Shown piece after piece: positions 34,859 to 44,191 of a stretch of 64,000 bases of DNA (position 1 is its first letter; every line of letters begins with the position of its first letter). This DNA comes from Paenibacillus polymyxa (lineage in GTDB: Bacteria; Bacillota; Bacilli; Paenibacillales; Paenibacillaceae), in the NCBI RefSeq assembly GCF_001719045.1, contig NZ_CP015423.1, positions 2,440,001 to 2,504,000 on the forward strand. The letters are read 5' to 3'. A program made the translations under genes and the position numbers. The notes under the pieces were generated by a model. The model was not told the origin of the DNA. It was given only the letters and a program-made list of their open reading frames with translations, and searched no databases.

Positions 34859-35163
34859 GAACCCACCCTCATCAGCATATTACGTACAATCAATCTTTCA
34901 ACACGATAGATTATACATAAATATACGATAAATAGCAAACAAAAATCCCTAATCTAATAACATATGATGCGAAAAAGCGAACAATATGTCGAACTTTGTA
35001 GCTTTTCAACATTTTTACACTTTTTCGTCTAACCCTTAAGTTTTCAAACACTGCTATATTCCCCGCAGGAAAATTAAAGTAGACTACAAAGTCGTTATCG
35101 TCACCTCTCTGGGAGAATATTTTTTTCTACTACTATATATGTAGTTTTTATTTAAACGCATTT
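34859..35163. other. AT-rich intergenic region upstream of an orphan terminator
   Basis: No protein-coding gene seen. The plus-strand terminator at 35164 has no coding gene before it, so this stretch may hold a small RNA. A possible start region is not obvious by eye. Confidence 0.3.
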
Positions 35164-35208
35164 AACCGTACCCCGCGGGAGCCCCCTAGCGATTGTACGG
35201 TTTTTTTA
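35164..35208 (+). terminator. Orphan Rho-independent terminator
   Basis: AACCGTAC (35164-35171) pairs perfectly with GTACGGTT (35194-35201), then a T-run. No plus-strand gene ends nearby. Confidence 0.75.
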
Positions 35209-35242
35209 TGTTATGTAGCTGACTGGCCAGATGGGAACCCCT

Positions 35243-35554
35243 TCAAGAAAAAGCCGATTGAATCCACGAGGACACTACAAGAGTAGCTGGCCACAGCAGC
35301 ATAAAGTTAGCTATGATATACGCCTTCTTAAAAGCATAACGATGATAAAAATACCAACAGCTCCATGAAATAAATACTCCTATCGGGTAGCTCATTATGA
35401 CATAGGCAAAAATATAACTGATGAGATAATCTCCAGCTGTTGGTGCATCGAAAGAAAATACGACCACCATCAGCATGGCCGGATAGGCAAATAGCGTTAA
35501 GCCATAAACGATATTCAATATAAGTAAAATGACAAATGCATTTTGATCTTTCAT
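35243..35554 (-). CDS. Small three-helix membrane protein
   Basis: 103 residues with three predicted membrane helices (about 7-30, 42-66, 75-97). The ATG follows TAGGAGAACATC. It starts 32 bases after the WXG100 gene and so is the last gene of the lipase cassette. Family not recognised. It could be a second immunity protein or a membrane partner, by position only. Confidence 0.65.
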   Translation of the reverse strand: MKDQNAFVILLILNIVYGLTLFAYPAMLMVVVFSFDAPTAGDYLISYIFAYVIMSYPIGVFISWSCWYFYHRYAFKKAYIIANFMLLWPATLVVSSWIQSAFS

Positions 35555-35586
35555 GATGTTCTCCTAACTATTGCAGTCCGCCTGTA

Positions 35587-35883
35587 TCACCATTGTGCAG
35601 CCCGTTTGCGTCTCTCCTCACGCCGATCAGCTTCTTCCATTTTCCGAATATAACATTTCAACTGCTCTTTATGATCGTCCAATTCCTGTATTCGTACAGT
35701 TGTACCTTGGAGAAACGTCTCCATTTTACGTGTTAATTCAGCAGCCGATTCGCCCCTCCAGTCTTGCAGACGACCATATATATTTCTCATCTGCTGCTCC
35801 TGATGCTGAAGTCTTTGCTTTAGCTGCTCGCACTGCTGTACAGCCCTACGCAGATCCCCCAGGCTCAAAGATATTCTACTCAT
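35587..35883 (-). CDS. WXG100 (ESAT-6-like) protein, partner of the lipase
   Basis: 98 residues from an ATG at 35883 with GGGAGG eight bases upstream; the longer reading to 36000 overlaps the lipase gene. The Trp-X-Gly motif (DWRGES, residues 42-44) lies mid-protein between two long helices, the WXG100 pattern. Such proteins are secreted by, or escort substrates to, type VII secretion. It lies 38 bases after the lipase and probably binds its C-terminal helical domain. Confidence 0.75.
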   Translation of the reverse strand: MSRISLSLGDLRRAVQQCEQLKQRLQHQEQQMRNIYGRLQDWRGESAAELTRKMETFLQGTTVRIQELDDHKEQLKCYIRKMEEADRREERRKRAAQW

Positions 35884-35921
35884 CTCTTTTGCCTCCCGTT
35901 GTGTTCTTCCAGCTGCTCTTT

Positions 35922-37382
35922 TTATTGATCCACCATCGTAAATTCCTGGCCCTTGCGATCGATATACTCTGCTATCTCTGTAATCGATTCCTGATACCAA
36001 CGATTGATCCGATCCAGTGTTGCCGTTGCACTATGCGCAATTGGGGTCAAAGACTGACTTTCACTTGTCCCGATATGAGCCTGAAATAACTGGATGGATG
36101 CTCGGGTATCGCTAGAAAATCCATGCAGGCTGGAACGCATCTGGTTAGCCGCATGCTTTAGCTCCTCAGGTGTTAATTGAATTGTGCCCCCATTTTTGTT
36201 GCCTACAAAATATGCACCGCCATTGGAGCGACCATTCTGTTGTCCTACTCCAAGGATATTCACTCCCAGTGCATTAGCAGCAAACTGCCCGAAGGCCCCC
36301 ATTTGTCCACCGTAACGTTCAACCAGATCGCCCATGACTTCCTTGAGCTCTGCTCGCGCGGCCAGCATCTGCTCGTATGCCTGCACCCGTGGATTGCCTT
36401 CCACCAATTGACCGTCCATGGTGTACAGTGGATTGCTGATATTGCCGTTTTCATCAAATGTGAAATGATCCATGCTATGCGTCGCTTCTCCAAATACCGA
36501 ATTATAGAACTTTGTAATCGGATCTTGCTGCATCATAGGCAACGTAATCGGGACATACACAATGGGAGACCATTTGGGCCCAAAAAAAAAGTTAGCCCAC
36601 TTATTTTCTCTTTCGACTGGTAATGAAACAGGAATAGTGATTTTGGCTTTATTAGCCGTCTTATAATCATTGTCTATAAAGTAGGTTGTGCCCACATGTG
36701 GCTGTGCATCATTAGCTCCCGAACCGATAGTATCTTTCGGATTGACATAAGCGACATTCGTCTTTCGAAAATCGCCATTTTCCATCTTCTTTTGAAGATC
36801 ATCCGGTAATAGATGTACAATGCTTGGTGGATTATAAGCGACTGATGTCAGTCCGTTCCGCACCGCCACATATTCTGCCTCCGCTCCTCCCAGAGAATGG
36901 CCTGTGGTCGTTATTTCAGCAGAGGGATACTCTTTTTTTACAACATCATATAGATTCTCAGCTTGTGTAAATTGATTATTCTGGTACTTCTCCTCATATT
37001 GAAGAAATGCGCTTTGCACTTGTGGTGGGAGTTTAGCCACCTCTGTCTTATTATTTTCATAATATTGATGGACTTCTTCCAACGTTTTCGCGCGTCCTCC
37101 GACGACATCGCTGAAATCCGTTCCCCAGTCCATCGCCACGCTCCACTTGGGTCGATTCGGAGGTTCTGTCCCCCTATAACCGATGATCACCTGATTGGTC
37201 TTCTCGTTAAGGAATACAGTCGCATCGAATCCAGAACCGTTCGTATCATGCAGCATAGCTCCTTCAGGTTCAACAATCTTCCAGTCAGGAAGAATTCTGC
37301 TTTTAGAATCTTTAGCAGTCAACTCCCGGTCATAAACTTTATCCGCAATGGTCCAGTATGTTTTATCGTTAGTGTAGGTCAA
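35922..37382 (-). CDS. Type VII secretion-style lipase with C-terminal helical (WXG/LXG-like) domain
   Basis: 486 residues from a TTG at 37382 (AAGGTGGG upstream); longer frames are non-coding. The N-terminal lipase-3-like domain has the nucleophile elbow TGHSLGGAEAE (Ser163), probable Asp217 in NPKDTIG and His306 in HSMDHF, and oxyanion region IIGYRGTEPP. Residues about 400-486 form two long helices (IQLTPEELKHAANQMRSSL, then RINRWYQESITEIAEYI), like a WXG100/LXG targeting domain placed at the C terminus. There is no signal peptide. S. aureus TslA is a known lipase toxin with this reversed layout. A divergent lipoprotein gene is the candidate immunity. Confidence 0.8.
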   Translation of the reverse strand: MTYTNDKTYWTIADKVYDRELTAKDSKSRILPDWKIVEPEGAMLHDTNGSGFDATVFLNEKTNQVIIGYRGTEPPNRPKWSVAMDWGTDFSDVVGGRAKTLEEVHQYYENNKTEVAKLPPQVQSAFLQYEEKYQNNQFTQAENLYDVVKKEYPSAEITTTGHSLGGAEAEYVAVRNGLTSVAYNPPSIVHLLPDDLQKKMENGDFRKTNVAYVNPKDTIGSGANDAQPHVGTTYFIDNDYKTANKAKITIPVSLPVERENKWANFFFGPKWSPIVYVPITLPMMQQDPITKFYNSVFGEATHSMDHFTFDENGNISNPLYTMDGQLVEGNPRVQAYEQMLAARAELKEVMGDLVERYGGQMGAFGQFAANALGVNILGVGQQNGRSNGGAYFVGNKNGGTIQLTPEELKHAANQMRSSLHGFSSDTRASIQLFQAHIGTSESQSLTPIAHSATATLDRINRWYQESITEIAEYIDRKGQEFTMVDQ

Positions 37383-37462
37383 GTTATTCCCACCTTGTCT
37401 ATTGTGTAAATATATTATAGAGTTATGAAAAAAGGTGATTACCAGAAAAGGAGAATTGTAAC

Positions 37463-37810
37463 TTGAACAGAAAAATCCCACTGATTCTGGCACTTATTTT
37501 AATTATTATGTATTTAGGAGGTTGTTCCAGCTTGTCCGACAAAGAGAAAAAAGAATTAGTAGACGTCGCCACTCCCATCGGTGTGGAGTTTATTAAAGAA
37601 CACTATAATGCCGATTTCATATTAAAGGATTATGCTGTGGATGATCCTGCTGTCCACTCCAGGCTCTATCTATATGGGTACATTAAAGGCCACGAAGACA
37701 ACAAAATTACCATCTACTATAATTATAAAACCAAAGAAGTGATTGACGTCTCCGGGCCAGATTGGTTTATCGACAGTGAAGTCCCCAAATACAAGACCCC
37801 TTCTTCCTGA
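37463..37810 (+). CDS. Small lipoprotein, candidate immunity to the lipase
   Basis: 115 residues from a TTG at 37463 with AAAGGAG nine bases upstream. The signal ends in lipobox YLGGC (Cys21). The mature part (about 94 residues) has an alpha-beta look (TPIGVEFIKEHYNADFILKD, YGYIKGHEDNKITIYYNYKT), as in cystatin-like small lipoproteins. It is transcribed divergently from the lipase, 80 bases away. In the S. aureus TslA system the immunity protein TilA is also a surface lipoprotein. Confidence 0.65.
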   Translation: MNRKIPLILALILIIMYLGGCSSLSDKEKKELVDVATPIGVEFIKEHYNADFILKDYAVDDPAVHSRLYLYGYIKGHEDNKITIYYNYKTKEVIDVSGPDWFIDSEVPKYKTPSS

Positions 37811-38153
37811 GAAGGGATACTCATCGAGCATTTCACTTTCAACATATTTGTTATCTATGTTAAAGTCTAATTTTTCCCAAATTAAGAAGTAGTATAATTA
37901 TAGTGCATCCTTTTTGCGAGCGATATAGCCGAGAGGAAAAATAAGTATAAAGTCATTGGATACAGTATATCTGGTCACAGTACATAGTTTATGTAGAATA
38001 GGTCTTTGTAACTGTATGTTAGGGGAAAATTGCATAGATGAACACCATTTTTAATTTGTACTATTATAAAGAGTATGCAATGACAAATGTAGTTAATAAA
38101 ATTCACCTTTACGGCTACATAACAGTGCTAAAAGGGTATAGATCATCAAACTC
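37811..38153. other. AT-rich intergenic region
   Basis: No convincing gene. A 43-codon plus-strand frame (38038-38169) runs into the terminator hairpin and has a poorly spaced ribosome site, so it is not called. Confidence 0.35.
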
Positions 38154-38180
38154 AAATAAGGCTCCTTAGGAGCCTTATTT
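38154..38180. terminator. Terminator after the spike/effector operon
   Basis: AAATAAGGCTCC-TTA-GGAGCCTTATTT is a perfect 12-bp stem. It is 19 bases past the last minus-strand stop. T content is moderate on either side. Confidence 0.7.
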
Positions 38181-38198
38181 ACTTGTTGCTAAACATAT

Positions 38199-38345
38199 TT
38201 AACGCTCTTCACTTTGGGCGCTATGCTTAGTTACATGAATAAAAGGATATTCACCTTTGCTTATTTTACGTTTCCACTCTTGTATCATGTCTTCTTGGGT
38301 AGGCGGTTTCTCATTCACGATTGCTCCTGTAGTTACTTTAGCCAT
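38199..38345 (-). CDS. 48-residue small protein, last gene of the spike operon
   Basis: ATG at 38345 with GAGAGGG before it, stop at 38201-38199. Sequence starts MAKVTTGAIVNEKPPTQEDM and is charged (IQEWKRKISKGEYPFIHV), with no signal or membrane segment. It begins 26 bases after the VgrG-like gene. Unknown; it could be a chaperone or adaptor for the spike. Confidence 0.6.
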   Translation of the reverse strand: MAKVTTGAIVNEKPPTQEDMIQEWKRKISKGEYPFIHVTKHSAQSEER

Positions 38346-38371
38346 GGTTTACCCTCTCTTGGTGGTTTTAG

Positions 38372-39766
38372 TTATTGCGTCTTTATCTTTTCTCCAGTCA
38401 TTTTGATGTTACCATCCATTTCTACCAAACTCGTTTTACATTTTAAACCGATAGCATCCTTCGCGGTGACCTGTATTGTGTTACCCGCATTGAACACCAG
38501 GTTCCCGTCGGCTTTTACACGAATATCCTTTTTGCTTCGCAGTTCAATTCCATGGTCATCCAGTAATCGAATCACCACTTCATCGTCGTTCCCCGTAATT
38601 AAAATTTCATTTTTCTCAAATATAATGGCTTTGCGGTACTTGGTCATAAAGATCTTCGTCGACGGGTCCTTAATAAAGTCACCGCCTTTGGATCTCTTGC
38701 GGATCGAGTGAGTTACAATAGCGTCTTTTTCTGTAGAGGTCGGAAAGTAGATATCTACAAAGTCAAACAGCTCTGGCATGCAGTACCATCCGGTATTCCC
38801 TTCCGATGTATAAAATGTAGCCGTTGGAAAAGCGTAGGTTTCCTTGACGTTAGGCTTGACCTTGTCCATTTCATAAAAGAAAACCTTCACATGATCCTTT
38901 TCAATTCCAATAACCTTGGACTTCAGCGAGGTGCCACGAATGCTCTCATTTACAATCAAATCCTGTTTCATTCCATCCGATGTGGTCAGCACATATTCAT
39001 GCCACAAAGCACTATGTCGTATAAACGCAACAGACTGCAGGACGTATAAGGCTTTCCCTTTGAACTTGACTTCTGCGCCAATATGCAGCAGAACATCTTT
39101 GGCCCCTGTCGTTTGTATTTTGTAATACAAAAGGTTGTCTTCCTTGCTGGCCCCTGGCTTGGTTTTTCTGGTCATCGAGTAGTTATACTGTTTGAGTTCA
39201 CCTTGATTGACACCATCCGGTAATCCAAAATAAAACTGCGGTTTGTCTCCAATCGGATCAGGTGTCAGTCCCCAACCAATCCGAGACGCTATACGTTTTA
39301 GAAATGACCAGTCCGTTTCGTCGAATTGCATCGTAAATTCCTGTAGAAGCTGATCCTTCAACCGGCTCGTACAATTGGCTTTGGGATAGGATTTGAGCAC
39401 GTGTTCAAGCAATGCTTGCAGCTTCATCTTTACATTTTGAAAAGATTGTCTATGAGGTATTTCATCCATCTGGCTTGTATAAGATAGAGCTTCGACAACC
39501 AAATGAGCTACATTGGACACCAACTTGATTCTGAACTGCGTGACTGGCCCTCGAAATAGCACAATCTGTTTATGATCGTCATTCATATAAGAAACAACTA
39601 ACTTCGCCCCTGCTTCCATATGATCTGTATACTCTTCCATTTGAGCACCCGTTAACACACCTGTCAAAAAGACTTTCACATGCTCATTCATTTTCTGTAC
39701 AACTTTAACTTTCGGATTTTTAAGAGATAAAACTGTTCCATTATACTTGATGATTGGATATCCCAT
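38372..39766 (-). CDS. VgrG-like contractile-injection spike protein (short form)
   Basis: 464 residues. N-terminal hub region of the phage gpD/VgrG type (FDETDWSFLKRIASRIGWGL is the family hallmark; compare YEESDWEFLKRMASHL in the other VgrG here), then an OB-fold (WYCMPELFDFVDIYFP) and a C-terminal beta-prism with repeated short strands (IRVKADGNLVFNAGNTIQV). It carries no extra effector domain. VgrG trimers form the spike of contractile injection systems and phage tails. GAGGAG precedes the ATG. Confidence 0.8.
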   Translation of the reverse strand: MGYPIIKYNGTVLSLKNPKVKVVQKMNEHVKVFLTGVLTGAQMEEYTDHMEAGAKLVVSYMNDDHKQIVLFRGPVTQFRIKLVSNVAHLVVEALSYTSQMDEIPHRQSFQNVKMKLQALLEHVLKSYPKANCTSRLKDQLLQEFTMQFDETDWSFLKRIASRIGWGLTPDPIGDKPQFYFGLPDGVNQGELKQYNYSMTRKTKPGASKEDNLLYYKIQTTGAKDVLLHIGAEVKFKGKALYVLQSVAFIRHSALWHEYVLTTSDGMKQDLIVNESIRGTSLKSKVIGIEKDHVKVFFYEMDKVKPNVKETYAFPTATFYTSEGNTGWYCMPELFDFVDIYFPTSTEKDAIVTHSIRKRSKGGDFIKDPSTKIFMTKYRKAIIFEKNEILITGNDDEVVIRLLDDHGIELRSKKDIRVKADGNLVFNAGNTIQVTAKDAIGLKCKTSLVEMDGNIKMTGEKIKTQ

Positions 39767-39787
39767 GTTACCGCTCCTCTATGTCGG

Positions 39788-41815
39788 TTAGTTTACCTTT
39801 ATCCGTTGTTTGCTTACGTATTGAATGACATCTTTAATGGTTTGATTATGTCCCTGATCGTTGAGAGCCTCATCTAATTCAGGGAGCGTGATAAAGGTTT
39901 TATTTTCCTTCTGAAAATATATGTCCGCTATAGGGAATTCATCAACTCTACCAGATCCATGAATCCCGTTGTCAACATCGGCAATGATGATAACATCCTT
40001 CAATCCATCCTTATTCACATCCTTGAAGGCCACTGCTTCTACTCCTCCGTAACGTGCAACCCACTCACGGTTCCCGTAGAAATCGGGGAATGGATACAGA
40101 ATATGTCCTTGGTCATCCAATAGGAAGAAAAAGAATTTACGAAAACCTTCCGTATACCCATATGTCGATACAAACCGTACTTTCCCAAAGCCTTCGAAAG
40201 TAGTTTGAAAAGACTGCGACTCTTCAATTTCATATTGGTCAGTATTCAACTTTTCACCGCCAACTGTGGAAACAGACTGATCCTCAACAGAACTTAACTC
40301 ACTCCATAGTTCCTCATTTTGCCTAATATTCTCTGGAATTTGTGCAAAACGAATTTCATACTCCGCATGGTCCCCTACCACATGTGCCATAGGTACACTC
40401 ATCCCCAACGAATCATTTGTGAGATAACTAAACGATTCCATTTCTGCTTCCGCAGGCGAACCTTTGGTTACATCCGCATTTGTTAACAATTGAATCAAAT
40501 CATCTTTTGTGAAATCACCAATTAACCCTTGTTGCTCCGGCTGAACAGCTGTAATCTTCCCGCTTTTTATAAGCTCAATAAAAGATTTCTCGACCTTTAC
40601 CAGATCCCTCAATTTTATTCTTGAAGCCTGCTTCATATCCAGGTTCGTCGTATAAAACATATGACTAGGATAGGCTGCGTCCTTCACATAACGAATACCC
40701 GTATATTGAACGCTCAAGAATCGTTCACTCTGTCGTTTGATCTCATAATCAATTTCGACATGGACTCCAGAATTGGAATCCGCATAGTTTTGTAATCCTT
40801 CTAAAGCATCAGCCTTAAGAATTTTGTTTAAAGATTTCTGCTTTGCAATATCCTTGAGTTTTATAATTTGAGGGTATTTAATCACGATCCCATTTTTTGA
40901 ATATTCCTCTTGAATGAGTTCATAGCTTTGCCGTCCACTATGAGTATTCAAGGCGTTGCTATATTCGGAATCAATACGGACTTCTCCACTTTTGGAGAAC
41001 TCAATGATAAGGTTCTGTTCAGAATCATCACTGTTTATGAAGAAACCATCGCCGTGGTCTAAAACCTCGATACCTATGCTATCATGTTGTCGACTCTCTA
41101 AAATAATGGGCTCATTCATATCCTTGTTCAATTCCCACGCATCCGGGAGCTTCATCTTACCTACATTTATGCCTTTCTCCGTCCACTTTTGTCCAGACAA
41201 CTCCCACAAATCAACAAATACGGGGTCTGGATGATATATGGAGACATATCCCCCTAACCACAGCTGTATTCCCTTGTCTGAATCCCGAACCACGAAGTCT
41301 GTAGTCAATTCTGGCCCGCCATCCTCAATCATCTGGGCATGTACAAGTCGTTTCGTACTCCACCACTGAATAAATGTGTATTTATCTCCGATCGTACCTG
41401 TCACCGTTTTAGGTGCTCTATAATTCATAACCCTAACGTTTAGCTGCCCGCTTTTTAACGGAAACGATTTTGTTAAGATAATGAGATTATTCTCGAACTT
41501 TTCTACTAATTCTTCATCCTTCATCTCTACACTTTCAGGCTCGTTTAACAACGAATTAAGTTCCTGTATGAACTCCTCAAGCTTATTTTGTCTGGTATCA
41601 GAATCCTTATTTTCATCGTTGACTATATGGAGTTTTTTCACTAACGTGTCCAGCTTTTTCGAATAGGTAATCGTTTTATCGTCATTTTGGAGAGAAAGTG
41701 CATGAGTTGTTTCAGTTGCTGGAGAATCCTGTCCCTTCATGCACCCATTCAGCACTACACAGGAAATGAGTAATAACAGGACGCAAGAAGCTCGCCCGTA
41801 CTTCAAGTAATTCAT
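39788..41815 (-). CDS. Large lipoprotein with EF-hand-like repeat, candidate immunity protein
   Basis: 675 residues from an ATG at 41815 (a GTG at 41827 is possible; neither has a strong ribosome site). Lipobox VVLNGC (Cys25). The last 140 residues contain a calcium-loop-like FKDVNKDGLKDVIIIADVD and end KDVIQYVSKQRIKVN. This end is paralogous to the end of the lipoprotein at 42978. It lies between the short VgrG and two further lipoproteins in the same operon. Anchored outside the membrane, it could protect against the wall-degrading effectors (inference). Confidence 0.7.
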   Translation of the reverse strand: MNYLKYGRASCVLLLLISCVVLNGCMKGQDSPATETTHALSLQNDDKTITYSKKLDTLVKKLHIVNDENKDSDTRQNKLEEFIQELNSLLNEPESVEMKDEELVEKFENNLIILTKSFPLKSGQLNVRVMNYRAPKTVTGTIGDKYTFIQWWSTKRLVHAQMIEDGGPELTTDFVVRDSDKGIQLWLGGYVSIYHPDPVFVDLWELSGQKWTEKGINVGKMKLPDAWELNKDMNEPIILESRQHDSIGIEVLDHGDGFFINSDDSEQNLIIEFSKSGEVRIDSEYSNALNTHSGRQSYELIQEEYSKNGIVIKYPQIIKLKDIAKQKSLNKILKADALEGLQNYADSNSGVHVEIDYEIKRQSERFLSVQYTGIRYVKDAAYPSHMFYTTNLDMKQASRIKLRDLVKVEKSFIELIKSGKITAVQPEQQGLIGDFTKDDLIQLLTNADVTKGSPAEAEMESFSYLTNDSLGMSVPMAHVVGDHAEYEIRFAQIPENIRQNEELWSELSSVEDQSVSTVGGEKLNTDQYEIEESQSFQTTFEGFGKVRFVSTYGYTEGFRKFFFFLLDDQGHILYPFPDFYGNREWVARYGGVEAVAFKDVNKDGLKDVIIIADVDNGIHGSGRVDEFPIADIYFQKENKTFITLPELDEALNDQGHNQTIKDVIQYVSKQRIKVN

Positions 41816-41832
41816 GCTGGATATCACACTTT

Positions 41833-42981
41833 CTACAATTTATCATTCATCTCTATACTCATAATCTTCCACTTGCCTGATTGCTTTTCTAATGTAAATA
41901 GAAGTCCTTGGTTTGATTCCTCTTCTTCTGAGCTACTCTTTACCAAAAACACCCGCTGATTAGCCTCATAAGCAATCTCTTTTACATTCAAGTCTAATCC
42001 TGTATAGTCCATAGCGGAAAAATCTATGATATCTTCAAAATGATTTTTCGGACTTGCTGACAACGCAGTGAATTCCGCCATTTCAGGCAAGTGTATCAAG
42101 AAGCGATTCATAAGATAATAATCTTCCAAATAATTTTGGATAATATCTTTAGGAACCGTGGGATATACAAATTTTTTATTCTTATTTTCATATAGGACTT
42201 TTGTTTTTTCGGGTCCAGTGCTGTCGAATTTATGATATGTTATTATCGTATGTTGTTGAGTATCCTGAAAACGGTAGTAACTCACATCCTCAAAAACACC
42301 ATCTTTATTAATGTCCTCTAGCTTCCTGCTTCCTTGCCCTGTTGCTTCTGGATAATTGTAATTCAGATTGTTAATTCGGTTATGGTCTAAAGTAAATATA
42401 GAGAATCCTTCGGCCTCATCCACTTCGCTAGTGGAATATACTACGATAAATTTTTGGTCTGTTTGATCCAGCTTCATGATTTTCACATCAGTATTTAGAT
42501 GCACAACTATAACCGGGTCCTCTAGTTTATCAATGATGTGATAACCCTCATCCTCCCGGACTACAAATATGTTGTAAATCTCCTCTTTTTCTAATCCAAA
42601 AGCAAGCACATATTCCGGCTTTCCATCATGGTCCAAATCTTCTTTTATTATTTTTTGAAGCTGCTCATTTTGGGGTTGGATTTTCTTTATAAACTGATCT
42701 AATGTGTTAGAATCTGTGGTGTAATTTCCATTTCTTTTATTTACCGGATTCACAATATTGCTATTTCGATCTTGTTCTTGAGCAGCAGACTCTGGTTCAG
42801 TCACAACTTTTTGCTCTATCACTTGAGTGCTAGGTTTGATGGGCTCAACTGCCTGTTTCTTCTCATTCGTAGGCTTTTCAGAACATCCATTCAATAGCAG
42901 ACTAAATAACAATATTAAAAATAGTATTTTATTTTGTTTTATAAAGTTGATTTCAAAAAACTCCCTTTTTGTATTAATCAC
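41833..42981 (-). CDS. Lipoprotein with DXDXDG motifs, unknown
   Basis: 382 residues from a GTG at 42981 overlapping the previous stop (GTGA). Lipobox LLLNGC (Cys33). Two calcium-loop-like motifs: KEDLDHDGKPEYVLAF and EDINKDGVFEDVSYY, as in FG-GAP/VCBS-like repeat proteins. Not recognised further. Third gene after the lysozyme-like effector; visibly AT-rich. Confidence 0.65.
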   Translation of the reverse strand: MINTKREFFEINFIKQNKILFLILLFSLLLNGCSEKPTNEKKQAVEPIKPSTQVIEQKVVTEPESAAQEQDRNSNIVNPVNKRNGNYTTDSNTLDQFIKKIQPQNEQLQKIIKEDLDHDGKPEYVLAFGLEKEEIYNIFVVREDEGYHIIDKLEDPVIVVHLNTDVKIMKLDQTDQKFIVVYSTSEVDEAEGFSIFTLDHNRINNLNYNYPEATGQGSRKLEDINKDGVFEDVSYYRFQDTQQHTIITYHKFDSTGPEKTKVLYENKNKKFVYPTVPKDIIQNYLEDYYLMNRFLIHLPEMAEFTALSASPKNHFEDIIDFSAMDYTGLDLNVKEIAYEANQRVFLVKSSSEEEESNQGLLFTLEKQSGKWKIMSIEMNDKL

Positions 42982-44165
42982 TGTACGTTTATTCGTTGTT
43001 TGTTTACGTATTGAATGACATTTTGAAGTGTTCGGTTATGTCCAGTTTGATTGATACTTTTATCCAATTCAGGCTGGGTAGTGTATGTGTTATCTTTTTT
43101 CTGAAAGTAAATCCCCGCGACAGGTAGAGTCTCTATTCCGTGTGCATTAACTCCGGTGATATAATCAGCAATAATAACAATATCTGTACGTCCATCCTGA
43201 TTCAAATCCTTAAAACTTACTGCCTTGATCCTATCAATCATTTTACCGTTGTTACCATAAAATTCGGGGAATTCGTACAGGATCTTGTTTTCCACATGCT
43301 TCTCGTCGTTGGCTTCCAAAAAAAACTTTGCTTGAATCAGATCATCCGTATCCTCATCTTTTAAAGTGGATATAAACTTTACTTCTCCCCATCCATTAAG
43401 AGTGGTGGTAAATGATTGTTCTCTTTGAATAGTATAAGGTTCCAGATCAGGGTCGGGCTGAGCACCTTCTTCTACATAGTCAGCACTACGTTGCTGCTTT
43501 ACGGATTTCTCCATATTATATTCTATGAAGATATTATTTACTTTTTCTGTTTCAGTATCCCACTGAATCCTCAAATGTAAGCCATTCTTGGAATAAAGCA
43601 GACTCCCATTTGTTACAATACTCGGTTTGCCGTAGAGCTGTAGCACTTTGCCAAGGGTATCACCGATCTTCAAGCCTCTTTTTGTTTTAAACTTAGGATT
43701 CTCCAAACTCACGGCTACTAAATAGCTTTCACCATCCACCAGTTCCTCCCCTTCAAGTTCAATCTTAGATAAAACTACAAATCTTATTTCTGGCTCCTCA
43801 TAGTTAGGATAGGACAGACTCCATCTTCTATATGTTCCATTCCCACTATTATATCCTCTATTGTTAGCTTCAAATCCTTCACTGTAACCCCACTTATGGA
43901 TAAGTTCTTTAATATCCGTATTCTTATCAATCTTATGTGATCGATATGAGACTTCAAAGTCGTCGTCCTGAAGGGACTCCGGATCGGCAGATGCAATATT
44001 CTGGGCTTTTTCGACTCTTTCACCTCGATAGTTCCCTGTGCTCTGGTCTTTGACGCTAACTGTTTTCTCACTTTTATAATTATTGATATCTGTGGAACCG
44101 CACGCAGTTACTCCAAAAATCATTATAAGCATTATAATGAAATAACCGTAACTTGGTTTGTACAC
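42978..44165 (-). CDS. Lipoprotein paralogous at its C terminus to the 675-residue lipoprotein
   Basis: 395 residues from a GTG at 44165 (GAGGAAAAGAA upstream). Lipobox GVTAC (Cys22). The C-terminal 130 residues (FKDLNQDGRTDIVIIADYIT, QNVIQYVNKQRINVQ) match those of the lipoprotein at 39788. It starts 26 bases after the lysozyme-like effector, the position expected for its immunity protein. Confidence 0.7.
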   Translation of the reverse strand: MYKPSYGYFIIMLIMIFGVTACGSTDINNYKSEKTVSVKDQSTGNYRGERVEKAQNIASADPESLQDDDFEVSYRSHKIDKNTDIKELIHKWGYSEGFEANNRGYNSGNGTYRRWSLSYPNYEEPEIRFVVLSKIELEGEELVDGESYLVAVSLENPKFKTKRGLKIGDTLGKVLQLYGKPSIVTNGSLLYSKNGLHLRIQWDTETEKVNNIFIEYNMEKSVKQQRSADYVEEGAQPDPDLEPYTIQREQSFTTTLNGWGEVKFISTLKDEDTDDLIQAKFFLEANDEKHVENKILYEFPEFYGNNGKMIDRIKAVSFKDLNQDGRTDIVIIADYITGVNAHGIETLPVAGIYFQKKDNTYTTQPELDKSINQTGHNRTLQNVIQYVNKQRINVQ

Positions 44166-44191
44166 TTCTTTTCCTCATTTCGAATTGTGAT

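Noticed and set aside
38038..38169. 43-codon plus-strand frame ending in a terminator stem
   Set aside because: Ribosome site is poorly spaced, and the frame runs into the hairpin of the opposite operon.
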